DNA from: Chryseobacterium sp.
GTDB taxonomy: Bacteria > Bacteroidota > Bacteroidia > Flavobacteriales > Weeksellaceae
NCBI GenBank assembly: GCA_018260475.1
Contig: JAGLBA010000004.1
Coordinates: 62,001 to 126,000, forward strand
DNA: 64,000 bases
Reading direction: 5' to 3'
The notes beneath the pieces were generated by a model, which searched no databases, had not been told where the DNA came from, and saw only the letters and a list, made by a program, of their open reading frames with translations. The position numbers and the translations under genes were made by a program. This document shows, piece after piece, positions 40,581 through 50,768 of the stretch. Each line of letters begins with the position of its first letter. Position 1 is the first letter of the stretch.

Positions 40581-42238
40581 TGCACAAAAGACACATCATC
40601 CTGATTATCATATCACTATTATGCTTCATTTTAGGTTTTACAAATATTTTAAATTTCCGTTTAGATTTAACTAAAGAAAAACGATATTCCCTATCTGAAA
40701 ACACAGAGAAGGTTTTGAAGTCGGTAAAAGAGCCGCTCACGGTAGAGGTTTATCTGGAAGGCGATTTCCCGGCAAGTTTCAAACAATTGCAGGGCGAGAC
40801 CAAATTTTTGCTGGAGGAATTTAGCAGAATCAACCCGAAAATTAGTTATAAATTCATTGACCCTATTAAAACCAAAATGCCGCAGGATACGCTGATGGCG
40901 ATGGGAATGTTGCCCTCGGTACTGCCCGACATCAAAGATGGAAAAGTTTCCCAAATCGTGTTGTATCCTTATGCAGTTTTGAAATACAAAAATACGGGAG
41001 CCTCCATCCCACTTGTGGTGGAGCAACAAGGAATAGATGCCGCAGAGCAACTGAACCGCTCGATAGAAAATCTGGAATATAATTTTATTTCCAACATCAA
41101 ATCCTTGGCTCAGGATCAGAAGAAAAACATTGGAATTCTCATTAATCAAGATGAGCTCAGCCCAGATGAATTTAGCAGTTTTATGCAAATGGCATTGGAA
41201 AGCTACCGCGCCTTTCCTATTATCCCAAAAAATACGGTGGAACTGACTGCTGAGGATATGCCAAATCTCCGCAGGACTTCTGCCCTTGTCATCGCTAAAC
41301 CGCGAAAATCCTTTACCGATGGGGAAAAATTAATCCTCGATCAGTACATAATGAATGGTGGGAAAACGCTTTGGATGATCGATGCTGTGAATGCCGAAAT
41401 GGATACGCTGATGCGCTCAAAAAAAATAATGGCCTATCCCACAGATACGAACTTGAATGATTTTTTCTTTAATTACGGCATCAGGATAAACCCGGCGCTG
41501 GTAAAGGATGTGAAAAAATTTGCGTTGCTGCGCCTCGTGACGGGCGAAGTGAGCGGTAACGCGCAATATATGAGTCTGCCGTGGCCTTATTTCCCATTGG
41601 GCATTAATGAAAATGGAAATGCTTTGACGAAGAATATCAATCCCGTAAAATTCCAATTTCCTACCTCGATAGACACGCTAAGCAGGCCGGGCATCAAAAC
41701 CAATGTGCTCTACGAATCTTCAGAAAAAACCTTGCTAAAGCAAGTGCCGAATTATGTTGATTTAAAGGAAATATCAGCCGTGGATAGTCTTGGACAAAAT
41801 GAAAAACCATCTACCCCAAAGATTTTCGCAGTGTCGTTGGAAGGGAAATTTAAATCGGCTTATGCAATGCGAAGCGAACGAAATTCCGTCCCTAATTTCA
41901 AGGCAGAAAATAATAACGGTAAAATGATTGTGATTTCGGATGGTGATGTAGGGAGAAATACTATAGTAAAAGGCCAGCCATTGCCGCTGGGTGCGGATCT
42001 GCTGACCGATCAACAGTACGGCAACGAACAATTCCTGCGCAACTGTCTGGATTTCCTTCTGGACGATAGCAACCTGATGGAATTGCGTAACCGAAATATT
42101 GAAGCCAGATTACTAGATCGCCAGCGCATAGAGGAAGAAAAAAGCCAATGGCAATGGTTAAATTTATTGCTACCATTGGCAATCATTGGTTTACTGGCAG
42201 CGCTTCTCTTTTGGTTGAGAAAGCGGAAGTTTGCTTAA
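40580..42238 (+). CDS. gldG: Gliding-motility ABC transporter substrate-binding-like protein GldG
   Basis: 552 aa. One N-terminal membrane helix (IILIIISLLCFILGFTNIL), a large extracytoplasmic domain (SLSENTEKVLKSVKEPLTVEVYLEG; NLRRTSALVIAKPRKSFTDGEK as the GldG/ABC-2 accessory domain) and one C-terminal helix (WLNLLLPLAIIGLLAALLFW) followed by a basic tail. Partner of GldF, with which it overlaps by one base, so the two are translationally coupled. Function is tied to the GldAFG ABC transporter. Confidence 0.92.
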   Translation: MHKRHIILIIISLLCFILGFTNILNFRLDLTKEKRYSLSENTEKVLKSVKEPLTVEVYLEGDFPASFKQLQGETKFLLEEFSRINPKISYKFIDPIKTKMPQDTLMAMGMLPSVLPDIKDGKVSQIVLYPYAVLKYKNTGASIPLVVEQQGIDAAEQLNRSIENLEYNFISNIKSLAQDQKKNIGILINQDELSPDEFSSFMQMALESYRAFPIIPKNTVELTAEDMPNLRRTSALVIAKPRKSFTDGEKLILDQYIMNGGKTLWMIDAVNAEMDTLMRSKKIMAYPTDTNLNDFFFNYGIRINPALVKDVKKFALLRLVTGEVSGNAQYMSLPWPYFPLGINENGNALTKNINPVKFQFPTSIDTLSRPGIKTNVLYESSEKTLLKQVPNYVDLKEISAVDSLGQNEKPSTPKIFAVSLEGKFKSAYAMRSERNSVPNFKAENNNGKMIVISDGDVGRNTIVKGQPLPLGADLLTDQQYGNEQFLRNCLDFLLDDSNLMELRNRNIEARLLDRQRIEEEKSQWQWLNLLLPLAIIGLLAALLFWLRKRKFA

Positions 42239-42336
42239 TTTTCACTTATTTGGCAGATTTGTAGGTAATTATTCGGGTTTAATACAGGCGGCATACATTT
42301 TGTGTTGCCTTGCTTTATTCTACAAAACTTCCAGCC

Positions 42337-42741
42337 ATGCCATTATCTTCACAAATTATTTATCTGTTCCTGCTTGCCTTGCCAGTAGCCTGTGTGGCAT
42401 GGACGGTCACCCACGAAACCATCTTCGAAGAAATGCGGGGCTATTGTGTAAAATGGTCAAAGGACAGCACTACCCTACTCAAACGGAAGTTTTTCTATCT
42501 CTTCACTTGTGAATACTGTTTCAGTCATTATGTTACATTTTTCTTTCTGATTATTACGAACTTTAGACTGCTGTACGAGGATTGGCGGGGATTGCTCATC
42601 GCATTTTTCGCTATTGTTTGGATAGCTAATTTTTATATGACGATATTCGGATTTATGCGCCAAAGCCTAAAAGTGGAACGGCTGGAAGGTCATCTGAAAG
42701 ACAGTGAATGGCAAGAAGTGAAAAGCGAAGAGAAAATATAA
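42337..42741 (+). CDS. Membrane protein with CxxC motif, unknown function
   Basis: 134 aa from ATG 42337 (ten codons of upstream reading discarded). Hydrophobic N-terminus (IIYLFLLALPVACVAWTV), then a charged segment, the motif TCEYCFSHYVTFFF inside or next to a membrane helix, a further helix around LLIAFFAIVWIANFYM, and a charged tail. The C-x2-C followed by an aromatic membrane segment recalls small DUF1360-like proteins, but I do not claim membership. It is 98 bp after gldG on the same strand and followed by a strong terminator, so it may be the last gene of the gldFG unit. Confidence 0.72.
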   Translation: MPLSSQIIYLFLLALPVACVAWTVTHETIFEEMRGYCVKWSKDSTTLLKRKFFYLFTCEYCFSHYVTFFFLIITNFRLLYEDWRGLLIAFFAIVWIANFYMTIFGFMRQSLKVERLEGHLKDSEWQEVKSEEKI

Positions 42742-42742
42742 T

Positions 42743-42779
42743 AAAACAAAATGCCGCGTAGTTGCGGCATTTTGTTTTT
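42743..42779 (+). terminator. Rho-independent terminator after the CxxC membrane protein gene
   Basis: AAAACAAAATGCCGC (42743-42757) pairs with GCGGCATTTTGTTTT (42764-42778), 15 bp with a 6-nt loop and T-rich 3' end. Confidence 0.92.
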
Positions 42780-43224
42780 AATCTCACTTATGCTTTTTTT
42801 AAAATTGTAAAGTACAAAGAGTCCGATTATTAGTTATTCAGAGGAATGGCAATTACATCATTGCAGGTTTTCCTATTACAAGGGCTAAAAACATGGTTCG
42901 CGGAATCAAAGCTTTTATGAAGTGAAAATTCTGCACTCGTTTTACGTAAATACTTATGTATTTATTGAAGTTTTTTCCTGGGTGTTTGCGGACAATATTA
43001 AAAAATAACATGATATTTTTTAAAAAAAATGTAATCTGAAGATTTCTTATTTCTCAGTTTATAATAAGCATCTATTATTCCTAAAAATTTAAATTTAATT
43101 AGAAATATACAAGAGACCAATATATTTTTAAATTTTTTTTTGTTTTTTTGATATTTATATTTGGAAATTGAAAAAAAAACTATAATTTCGAGTAATTATT
43201 AATCTAACAATAAATTTTATACTT
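42780..43224. other. Gene-free, very AT-rich spacer upstream of the T9SS cargo gene
   Basis: About 445 bp with long A/T runs, especially 43010-43200. No convincing reading frame, RNA gene or repeat. It probably carries the promoter and a long leader of the secreted protein gene at 43225; TATAATTTC near 43180 is only a partial match to the -7 consensus. Confidence 0.5.
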
Positions 43225-44805
43225 ATGAAAACAAAATTACTAGTTGGAATGCTTGCACTTCCATTTTTCGCAAGCGCACAATTTTCGGAAAACTTCGATG
43301 CGGGTACAACCGCACCCGCCGGTTGGACGGTAATCAACGGTGGTGACATCAACACTTTCACTTTTGGTCCCGGAGCTGCTGGTACTGCACTTTCACAACC
43401 CAATGCTGCACAAATTAATTATAGCGCTGAAGCCCACGATGATTATTTGGTCACCCCATCAATCACTGTAACTGCAGGAGTTAATGATCGTTTACATTAT
43501 TATGTGAAAAATCAGGATCCAAAGTATGTCGAGGCTTATGAAGTAAAAGTTGCTTCAGCTAATACCGCTGCGGCATTTGCGGCAGGAACTGTTGTAACAG
43601 CTTCTGCGAATGCACCAAGTGCTTGGACGCATTTCAAGATTGACTTATCTTCTTATGTTGGACAAACAATTTATGTGGGTTTCCATGCAACGTCAACTGA
43701 TATGTTCCGATTGCTTTTTGACAATATCGTAAATGATACTGCTCCAACAGCTGCTCCAGGTTGTGCTTCACTATCAGCGCCTGCTAATGGCGCAACAAAT
43801 TTAGATTTTGCTTCATTAACATTAAATTGGTCAGCATCAACAACTGGCGGAGCAGTGGAAGGTTATGATTTATATTTGGATACCAATCCAAACCCAACAA
43901 CTTTAAAAGGTACTTATGTAAATCCTACAGCTCCAATAACAAACCTATTGCCTTCTACCACTTATTACTGGAAAGTTGTTCCTAAAAATGCTGCAGGAAA
44001 CGCTGATTGTAGTGAAATTTTCAGCTTCAAAACAAAAGTTGATCCTTTTGCGCCTTACTGCTCCGGAAATCTTCTTTATTCTAGCGGGGTTGAAGCCATT
44101 ACTTCTGTTAGTCTTGCAGACATGACAAATACATCACCTACTCCTTCAACTGTTCCACACGAAGCATTCATGGATAAAGTTGCCACTTTGGAAAAAGGTA
44201 AAACTTATCCTATCGTTTTCCAAGGGAATACAGGCGGGAATTTTACAAACAAATTTATCGTTTTCGTTGACTGGAATCAAGATGGTGACTTCTTAGATGC
44301 TGATGAGACTTATTTTGGTGGAACGTCCGGAGCTGTCACTTTATTAAACTCTACAGGTGCAGATGGTAAAACCGCGACTGGTAATATCTCTGTTCCTGCG
44401 ACCGCAACCTTAGGTAATACAAGAATGAGGATTAAGAAAAATTTTGGAACAACTTCTTATCCTAACCCGTGTTATTCTACTGGTACATTAGCCACTGGTG
44501 CCACTGGTGGGTACGGCCAAGCGGAAGATTATACCATTAAAGTTACTGAGTCTGTTCTTGCTGTAGCTGATACTAATAAATCTCAACTTTCTGTTTATCC
44601 TAATCCAGTAAAAGATGTATTAAATATCGCATCTGCGGAAGCGAAAGTTACTGATGTGTCATTCTATTCTGTTGACGGAAGACTTGTAAAACAAGTTTCT
44701 AAGAACATTCAGAATGTTGATGTGAAAGCTTTGAAGCCTGGAATTTATGTCGTTAAAGTAAAAACTTCAACTACGGAAAAAACATTCAAGGTTGTAAAAG
44801 AATAA
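43225..44805 (+). CDS. Secreted multidomain protein with type IX (type A) sorting domain
   Basis: 526 aa. Signal peptide MKTKLLVGMLALPFFASAQ, then a choice-of-anchor/MAM-like domain (SENFDAGTTAPAGWTVINGG, HDDYLVTPSITV, YVGFHATSTDMFRLLFDNI), a fibronectin-type domain (CASLSAPANGATNLDFAS, TTYYWKVVPKN), a GEVED-type domain (FVDWNQDGDFLDADETYF, YGQAEDYTIKV) and a C-terminal T9SS sorting domain (LSVYPNPVKDVLNI, VKALKPGIYVVKV, KTFKVVKE). It should be exported by the system whose PorU and PorV are coded at 18-23 kb. No enzyme domain is visible; adhesion or surface role is a guess. Confidence 0.9.
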   Translation: MKTKLLVGMLALPFFASAQFSENFDAGTTAPAGWTVINGGDINTFTFGPGAAGTALSQPNAAQINYSAEAHDDYLVTPSITVTAGVNDRLHYYVKNQDPKYVEAYEVKVASANTAAAFAAGTVVTASANAPSAWTHFKIDLSSYVGQTIYVGFHATSTDMFRLLFDNIVNDTAPTAAPGCASLSAPANGATNLDFASLTLNWSASTTGGAVEGYDLYLDTNPNPTTLKGTYVNPTAPITNLLPSTTYYWKVVPKNAAGNADCSEIFSFKTKVDPFAPYCSGNLLYSSGVEAITSVSLADMTNTSPTPSTVPHEAFMDKVATLEKGKTYPIVFQGNTGGNFTNKFIVFVDWNQDGDFLDADETYFGGTSGAVTLLNSTGADGKTATGNISVPATATLGNTRMRIKKNFGTTSYPNPCYSTGTLATGATGGYGQAEDYTIKVTESVLAVADTNKSQLSVYPNPVKDVLNIASAEAKVTDVSFYSVDGRLVKQVSKNIQNVDVKALKPGIYVVKVKTSTTEKTFKVVKE

Positions 44806-44827
44806 TCTAAATTATTTGTACAAAATG

Positions 44828-44866
44828 AATCCGTCTCACAACAAAAAGTGAGTCGGATTTTTTTTT
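44828..44866 (+). terminator. Rho-independent terminator after the T9SS cargo gene
   Basis: AATCCGTCTCAC (44828-44839) pairs with GTGAGTCGGATT (44848-44859) with one mismatch, followed by a run of T. Confidence 0.88.
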
Positions 44867-44887
44867 ATGGTGAACAATCATTTTGAT

Positions 44888-45316
44888 TTAAACATCTTTT
44901 ATATAATCTTCATAATCATAAAAAAGTTTTTCGAAAGCAGTCATCTTCTCAACATAAAATTCAAAGATATCCCGCCACGAATCCTTGTTATAAATTGAGA
45001 CGCCATGTTTATCTACCCAAACTCGACTAATGATCTTTCCATTATCCATTTGGTAAAACTCATCAAAATATACCTTTCCTAAATACTCCTCGAACATATC
45101 TTCCAAAGAAACGAGTTTCTCATAATAAGCATTCCGAAAGAGCGGGTCCTTCATTTCTATATCTATCGAAACTTCTGCCTTTTTGCTATCAGCATAAAAT
45201 TTCAACGAAAAATCTTTAATTTTGGTGTCATACAACAGCCACTTCCTTGGAAAAGATTTTCCAAAGGCTGTCCAAAATTCTGATTTTAATTGTTGCGCTT
45301 CCTGCTTGATGAACAC
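44888..45316 (-). CDS. DUF4268 family protein
   Basis: 142 aa, soluble, acidic and aromatic-rich. The pattern KSEFWTAFGKSFP near the start, WLLYDTKIKDFSLKFYAD and later WRDIFEFYVEKMTAFEKLF fits the DUF4268 family, which in other proteins can appear fused to endonuclease-like domains; alone its function is unknown. Upstream (45368-45390) the 9-mer CTTATAGCA occurs twice 14 bp apart, possibly a regulatory site. It follows the kbl stop by 86 bp on the same strand. Confidence 0.82.
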   Translation of the reverse strand: MFIKQEAQQLKSEFWTAFGKSFPRKWLLYDTKIKDFSLKFYADSKKAEVSIDIEMKDPLFRNAYYEKLVSLEDMFEEYLGKVYFDEFYQMDNGKIISRVWVDKHGVSIYNKDSWRDIFEFYVEKMTAFEKLFYDYEDYIKDV

Positions 45317-45402
45317 GGTTGGATGTTGGTTGATGTAAGATGTGCGATACTAGATAGTAAGTAAGTGCTTATAGCATATCACTTATAGCAAAATATGACT
45401 CA

Positions 45403-46599
45403 TTACTTTATGACGGCAAGTTCTTTTCCTACCTTTTCGAAGGCAGCAATTGCTTTATCCAAATGTGCACGGGTATGCGCCGCAGATAGTTGCACTCGGA
45501 TTCTTGCCTTGCCTTTCGGCACCACCGGGTAAAAGAATCCAATGACATAGATGCCCTCGTCCATCAGTTTTTCCGCCATTTGTTGCGCAAGTGGCGCATC
45601 ATACAGCATCACCGGTACAATCGCCGCGTCGCCATCCGGAATATCGAAACCTTTAGCTTTCATTTCTTTACGGAAATATTCAGCATTTTCCATCACTTTG
45701 TCGCGGAGTGTAGTATCCTCGGAAATCATATCCAAAATCTTCAACGCTGCTCCTACAATCCCTGGAGCCAGGGAGTTTGAGAAAAGATAAGGACGAGAAC
45801 GCTGTCTGAGCATATCAATAATTTCTTTTTTACCGGAAGTGAATCCGCCCAGAGCGCCACCCAATGCCTTGCCCAGCGTGGAGGTAATGATATCTACCCT
45901 GCCCATCACCTCGTTGGCCTCATGCGTACCACGGCCGGTTTTCCCGATAAAGCCTGTCGCATGGGAATCATCCACCATCACCATTGCTTCATATTTATCG
46001 GCAAGATCGCAAATGCCCTTTAAATCAGCAACGATTCCGTCCATAGAAAATACACCATCTGTCACGATGATTTTGAAACGGTGACCTGCTTCTTGCGCCG
46101 CCTTCAACTGGGTTTCCAAATCCTCCATGTTGTTGTTTTTATAACGGTATCTAGCTGCTTTGCAAAGTCTTACACCATCAATAATAGACGCATGATTCAG
46201 TTCATCGGAAATAATGGCATCGGCATCCGAAAATAAAGGTTCGAAAACCCCGCCATTCGCATCAAAACAAGCCGCATAAAGAATGGTATCTTCCATGCCT
46301 AAAAACTTGGAAATTTTAGCCTCCAATTCCTTATGAATATCCTGTGTACCGCAGATAAACCGCACTGATGACATCCCGTAGCCGTGTGAAGCAATCTTAT
46401 CTTGGGACGCCTTCATCACTTCGGGATTGTTAGAAAGTCCGAGGTAGTTATTTGCACAGAAGTTAAGTAAACGTTTACCGTTGGCCTCTATCTCCGCCGA
46501 TTGCTGGGAAGTGATAATTCTTTCGGTTTTATAAAGTCCGTCGTTTTTTATATTTTGAAGTTCCGACTGAATGTTTTGTAGAAATTGTTGTGAAATCAT
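45403..46599 (-). CDS. kbl: Glycine C-acetyltransferase (2-amino-3-ketobutyrate CoA ligase)
   Basis: 398 aa from ATG 46599; the 15 extra codons of the longer reading lie in leader. PLP enzyme of the alpha-oxoamine synthase family: [11 protein letters not shown] near the start, [31 protein letters not shown] and the PLP lysine in [14 protein letters not shown]. It converts 2-amino-3-oxobutyrate plus CoA to glycine and acetyl-CoA in threonine breakdown. The partner threonine dehydrogenase (tdh) is not adjacent. Related enzymes (BioF, serine palmitoyltransferase) are possible but the sequence as a whole, for example [21 protein letters not shown], matches Kbl best. Confidence 0.9.
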   Translation of the reverse strand: MISQQFLQNIQSELQNIKNDGLYKTERIITSQQSAEIEANGKRLLNFCANNYLGLSNNPEVMKASQDKIASHGYGMSSVRFICGTQDIHKELEAKISKFLGMEDTILYAACFDANGGVFEPLFSDADAIISDELNHASIIDGVRLCKAARYRYKNNNMEDLETQLKAAQEAGHRFKIIVTDGVFSMDGIVADLKGICDLADKYEAMVMVDDSHATGFIGKTGRGTHEANEVMGRVDIITSTLGKALGGALGGFTSGKKEIIDMLRQRSRPYLFSNSLAPGIVGAALKILDMISEDTTLRDKVMENAEYFRKEMKAKGFDIPDGDAAIVPVMLYDAPLAQQMAEKLMDEGIYVIGFFYPVVPKGKARIRVQLSAAHTRAHLDKAIAAFEKVGKELAVIK

Positions 46600-46627
46600 A
46601 AAGGTAGGTTTTAAAGATGCTAATTTT

Positions 46628-46656
46628 ATTAAAAAAGCCCTCATCGGAAGGCTCTT
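46628..46656 (-). terminator. Probable terminator after dacB
   Basis: AGCC (46636-46639) pairs with GGCT (46650-46653), with partial extension; on the minus strand the stem is followed by six T. Short stem, so moderate confidence. Confidence 0.45.
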
Positions 46657-46701
46657 GTATTTGAATTTTGTGTAAGTTTAAAGATAAACTGTGCTTTGAA
46701 A

Positions 46702-48150
46702 TTATAAATCCACTGCAGGATCCAGTAATTTTTCCATTCTTGCTTTCACCTGATCAACGGATCCAGAATAATTGTTTACCAACATAGAAAAGGCCAGCGT
46801 TTTTCCAGTTCTTGTTTTTATGTAACCTGCCAGGCATTTAACTTTATTCAGCGTACCGGTTTTAGCGAAAATTTGCCCGTATGAGTTACCAAAAAACATT
46901 TTTTTCAAAGTTCCGGTTTGTCCTGCGATAGGCAGCGACTCCTGAAAATCCTTATAATAAGGCTCCTGCATTATGTCTGAAAGAAATTTCACCTGTGCGA
47001 TAGGCGTCACCAAATTACTTTTTGAAAGTCCGGAACCATCCATATAATTTAGCCCATCAATATCAAAATTTTTGGATTTCAAATGATTTACGACCACCAT
47101 TCTGCCGCTTTCCAAGCTTTGGTCACCCGCTTTATGGAAACCTACCATTCTCAAAATTGCTTCTGCCAAAGCATTATCGCTTCGCTGGTTGGTATCATAG
47201 ATGATTTCCTTCAGCGTAGGAGATTTGTAGGAAGTGATTACCATTCTTTTTTCCGGTTCCGAATCTGTCATTTTTACAATCGTTTGCCCTGTGATTGCGA
47301 TACCATTTTTAGGAAGATTACTTCTCAGAGAATTAGCAAGATAATTCGGTGCATCAGGTAGCTTTGTGGTAATGCCTGTGCCAGAAAATACTTCGGCAAA
47401 AACCATTTGCTTGTTATAGGGCGACACATAGAAATATCGTTTTTCATCAACAAAAGGATTGGCTTTTTTTATAATATTTTTCTCGTTTCGAGGATCTATA
47501 TTCAACGTAGAACCTACTGGAAGAAAATAGTTTCCCCGATCTAGCCATACGATATTTTCAGGCAAAGCTGCGATTTTATTTTCTTTGAAAACTGCCGTTT
47601 GGGTTATAATGTTTCCATTGATTTTTCTGATGCCTTTTGAGCTTAGCGCATAGATAAAATCCGAAACAATCTGGCTGTAAGTGTAGGCGCCGGCCTTCCC
47701 AGTACCCAGCGACGGGTCCCCGCTTCCTACGATGTAGAGGTTACCGTTCAGCGTGCCCGCCGCATCTATCTCCCCAGAATATTCCAACTGCGTATTCCAG
47801 CGAAACTTGGGTCCCAAAAGTGACATAGCGGTTTCGGTGGTGAGGAGTTTTGTAGTAGAGGCCGGTACCAAGGAATTGTTTTCGTTGTATGAATTGATGA
47901 CTTTTTTTGTTTTAGGGTCGTATATAACAAATCCCCAATTGGCATTTCTAAGTACAGGATCTGAAGTCTTTAATTCACTGATGGTCATATCAATCTGTTC
48001 CTTTACGGACATCGCGGCGGCTGTAGGTACAGCCTGAGGCGTGGTGGCATACACACGAGTCACTTGGCTGGCTAAAGAGGGCCCCTGAGCAAAAATTGCC
48101 GACGACAGTGCTATACTTATCGGTAGAATTATCTTCTTTATATTGATCAT
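46702..48150 (-). CDS. dacB: D-alanyl-D-alanine carboxypeptidase/endopeptidase (PBP4 type, S13)
   Basis: 482 aa. Signal peptide ending in AIFAQ, then a penicillin-binding S13 domain with SxxK at PASTTKLL (Ser98, Lys101), SxN in QRSDNALAEAI and KTG in FAKTGTLNKVKCLAGYI. It trims pentapeptides and cuts cross-links in peptidoglycan in the periplasm. The insertion between SxxK and SxN typical of class C PBPs is present (long region of about 200 residues). Monocistronic by spacing: 102 bp before kbl with a weak terminator between. Confidence 0.92.
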   Translation of the reverse strand: MINIKKIILPISIALSSAIFAQGPSLASQVTRVYATTPQAVPTAAAMSVKEQIDMTISELKTSDPVLRNANWGFVIYDPKTKKVINSYNENNSLVPASTTKLLTTETAMSLLGPKFRWNTQLEYSGEIDAAGTLNGNLYIVGSGDPSLGTGKAGAYTYSQIVSDFIYALSSKGIRKINGNIITQTAVFKENKIAALPENIVWLDRGNYFLPVGSTLNIDPRNEKNIIKKANPFVDEKRYFYVSPYNKQMVFAEVFSGTGITTKLPDAPNYLANSLRSNLPKNGIAITGQTIVKMTDSEPEKRMVITSYKSPTLKEIIYDTNQRSDNALAEAILRMVGFHKAGDQSLESGRMVVVNHLKSKNFDIDGLNYMDGSGLSKSNLVTPIAQVKFLSDIMQEPYYKDFQESLPIAGQTGTLKKMFFGNSYGQIFAKTGTLNKVKCLAGYIKTRTGKTLAFSMLVNNYSGSVDQVKARMEKLLDPAVDL

Positions 48151-48274
48151 TAATTTTATAAATTTAATAAACTGGTGAATTTCACCTACGATCTAACGCC
48201 CAAAATTATGAATTATTACCGTGAATAGATCCATCACCTGCTCTTAAACACCCTTAAAGACCGTTAAAACTTTG

Positions 48275-50722
48275 TTAAAAATCCACATAAATTTCTTTTC
48301 GTACACTTTGGTATGCCGTAATTTCATTGAATTCTTCAAAACTTTTCAAGACATAATTTTTATACTCAGCGTGTTTGCTTCCGCGAGGTAATTTAATTAA
48401 AATTTGATATTGATAGAGCAAATTTATCCTAGAAACCGGCGATTTTTCGGGGCCAAAAATGCATTCCTCGGGCAAATATTTTCTTAAAACCGATCCCAAA
48501 AAGCGTGCAGCCCTTTCGGTTTTGTCTTCTTTGCGGTGCTTCAGTTCTATCATAATCAATCTCGTGAACGGAGGATAGTTGAATTTTTTTCTTTCCGTTA
48601 AAAGATGTTCATAAACTTTAGAGGGAATATTTTCTTTAATTAATTGAAAAATAGGATGTTCCGGATTATAAGTCTGCAATAGCACACGCCCCTCTCCGGA
48701 AACACGGCCTGCCCTGCCCGCCACCTGGGTGATGAGTTGGTAGGCGCGCTCTTCGGCACGGAAATCTTGGACATAAATCATTTGATCAGCGCGCGGGATT
48801 CCTACAAGTTCTATATTATCAAAATCTAAACCCTTGGAAATCATTTGCGTACCCACGATAACATCGGATTCACCGTTTTCGATGCGTTCATACAGTCTTT
48901 CGTATGCGAATTTCTTTCGCATGGAGTCCACATCCATCCTGTCGATTTCCGCTTCCGGGAAATTCTTAATCAGTTCTTCTTGTATTTGCTCTACCCCTAT
49001 ACCCCGATCGTTCATTTTTTCGGAGTGGCACTTCGGACAGAAAATTGGTTTAGATGCTTTTTGTCCGCAATAGTGGCACTTCATTTCGTTGGCAGATTTG
49101 TGGTAGGTCATTACCACATCGCAGTTGCTGCAATAGTTCACATAGCCGCAACTCTCGCACTCCACCACATTGGAATAGCCGCGGCGGTTGTGCAGAATGA
49201 TGGTCTGTTTCTTTGCGGAAATCTGCTTGGATATTTGGTCTAATAGGTACTGCGAAAAGTTACCGACTACTTTTTTTGAATCTTGGGCTTCTTTAAAATT
49301 AATGATTTCATAGGTTGGCAGTTTCGCACCACCGAATCTTTCGCCTAAAAAAACATAACGCAGCCGTTCTTTTTTTGCCGCATAATAAGACTCTACAGAC
49401 GGCGTAGCACTGCCTAAAATCACATGCGCACCATACAATTTCGCAAGTATAATGGCGGCATCCTTGGCATTAAAATACGGCGAAACTTCGCGCGGCCGAT
49501 ACGCGGAATCGTGTTCTTCATCCACCACCACAAGGCCAAGGTTTTCATAAGGAAGAAACAGCGCGTTCCTCGTTCCGATGATAATGGAAAGTTCGTTGTT
49601 TTTTATTTTTTTCCAAATCTCTACCCGTTCAAAATCGGATAATTTTTGATGGTAAAAGCCCAATTTTTTACCATATTTTTTCTCAAGTCTTTGCGTGATT
49701 TGTTTGGTAAGAGCGATTTCCGGCAGTAGAAACAGCACATTTTTTCCGTCGTTTACGGCTTCTTCTATCTTTTCGAGGTAGATGTGGGTTTTGCCGGACG
49801 AAGTAACCCCGTGGAGCAGCACATTTTCGTCTTTCTTAAAGGCATCCGTCACCTCGTATAACGCAACAGATTGAGCATCTGTGAGTTCCTCTATTTCCTC
49901 CATTTCGCCATTATAGGCTTGCAAACGATCCTGATTGAGCAGGTATTCCTCTACCAAATCTTTTTCGGCTAAGGATTTCAATTGTGCCGAGGCAAAACTG
50001 CCTTCTTCCAATAACGCCGATTTCCGAATGGGTATATCCGGGTTTTCTGTTTGTTTCTCTAAGATCAAAAGGAGCAGTTCCTGCTGTTTCCGCGAACGCT
50101 TTAGTTGCAGCAATATCTCCGGGAGGTTGGCTCGTACAATTTCCTCATTCTTTATTTTTACGAAAGCGACTTCTTTTGCTTTATATTTTTCGGCAATTTT
50201 TTCGTCTATTTCGATGTATTGCAAACCAATCAAGAAATTGATGGTTTTTACGATTTCTTTTTTGGGGATAAATGCCTCGATTTCCGTTAGGTTGATGAGC
50301 GGCCGGACTTCCATCGCCTGCATGAGGTAGGTTTCATTCACATCCAGATTTTCAAAATCTATCTTCACATTGGGTTTTAGCTTCAGGTAGGTTTCGCTTT
50401 CTAATTTTAAAGATCCCGGGAATGAAAAGCGATAAATCTCTCCTAAATTACACAAGTAGTACCTTGATAACCAATGCCAAAAAGCCATCTGTTGAGCCGG
50501 TACGATAGGAAAATCATCCAGCGTGTTGATAATCTCTTTGGGAATAAATGTTTCTGGTGTCTCATCATGCAACTCAGAAACTATAGCTGTATAAATTTTT
50601 TTACCGCGAAACGAAACCAATACGCGCATCCCGATTTGCACTGTTCCCAAAAGAAAATCGGGTACTTTATAAGTAAAAGTTCCTTGGAGGTTGAGCGGTA
50701 AAATGACTTGGGCGAAATGCAA
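48275..50722 (-). CDS. priA: Primosomal replication restart helicase PriA
   Basis: 815 aa. N-terminal DNA-binding domain (HFAQVILPLNLQGTFTYKVP), superfamily 2 helicase with Walker A GVTSSGKT at 305-312 and DEEH at 401-404, and a zinc-binding module with eight cysteines (522, 525, 531, 534, 549, 552, 562, 565), followed by QMISKGLDFDN and QVAGRAGR. PriA reloads the replisome at stalled forks. The start codon is TTG (50722-50720); it gives HFAQVILP directly, and no upstream ATG is in frame. A -7 box lies about 38 nt upstream. A structured repeat element is located in the spacer beyond it. Confidence 0.96.
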   Translation of the reverse strand: MHFAQVILPLNLQGTFTYKVPDFLLGTVQIGMRVLVSFRGKKIYTAIVSELHDETPETFIPKEIINTLDDFPIVPAQQMAFWHWLSRYYLCNLGEIYRFSFPGSLKLESETYLKLKPNVKIDFENLDVNETYLMQAMEVRPLINLTEIEAFIPKKEIVKTINFLIGLQYIEIDEKIAEKYKAKEVAFVKIKNEEIVRANLPEILLQLKRSRKQQELLLLILEKQTENPDIPIRKSALLEEGSFASAQLKSLAEKDLVEEYLLNQDRLQAYNGEMEEIEELTDAQSVALYEVTDAFKKDENVLLHGVTSSGKTHIYLEKIEEAVNDGKNVLFLLPEIALTKQITQRLEKKYGKKLGFYHQKLSDFERVEIWKKIKNNELSIIIGTRNALFLPYENLGLVVVDEEHDSAYRPREVSPYFNAKDAAIILAKLYGAHVILGSATPSVESYYAAKKERLRYVFLGERFGGAKLPTYEIINFKEAQDSKKVVGNFSQYLLDQISKQISAKKQTIILHNRRGYSNVVECESCGYVNYCSNCDVVMTYHKSANEMKCHYCGQKASKPIFCPKCHSEKMNDRGIGVEQIQEELIKNFPEAEIDRMDVDSMRKKFAYERLYERIENGESDVIVGTQMISKGLDFDNIELVGIPRADQMIYVQDFRAEERAYQLITQVAGRAGRVSGEGRVLLQTYNPEHPIFQLIKENIPSKVYEHLLTERKKFNYPPFTRLIMIELKHRKEDKTERAARFLGSVLRKYLPEECIFGPEKSPVSRINLLYQYQILIKLPRGSKHAEYKNYVLKSFEEFNEITAYQSVRKEIYVDF

Positions 50723-50760
50723 TATTGTGGATTACGGGTTAGAGATGAGCTTTGGTTTGG

Positions 50761-50768
50761 CAAAAATA
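50761..50768 (-). promoter_or_regulatory. -7 promoter box of priA (TATTTTTG)
   Basis: Exact TAnnTTTG match 38 nt upstream of the TTG start. Confidence 0.5.

Noticed and set aside
45368..45390. Two CTTATAGCA 9-mers 14 bp apart upstream of the DUF4268 gene, possibly sites of the SatD-like regulator
   Set aside because: Spacing and orientation differ from the ATAAG-N8-CTTAT palindromes; only partial half-site similarity.
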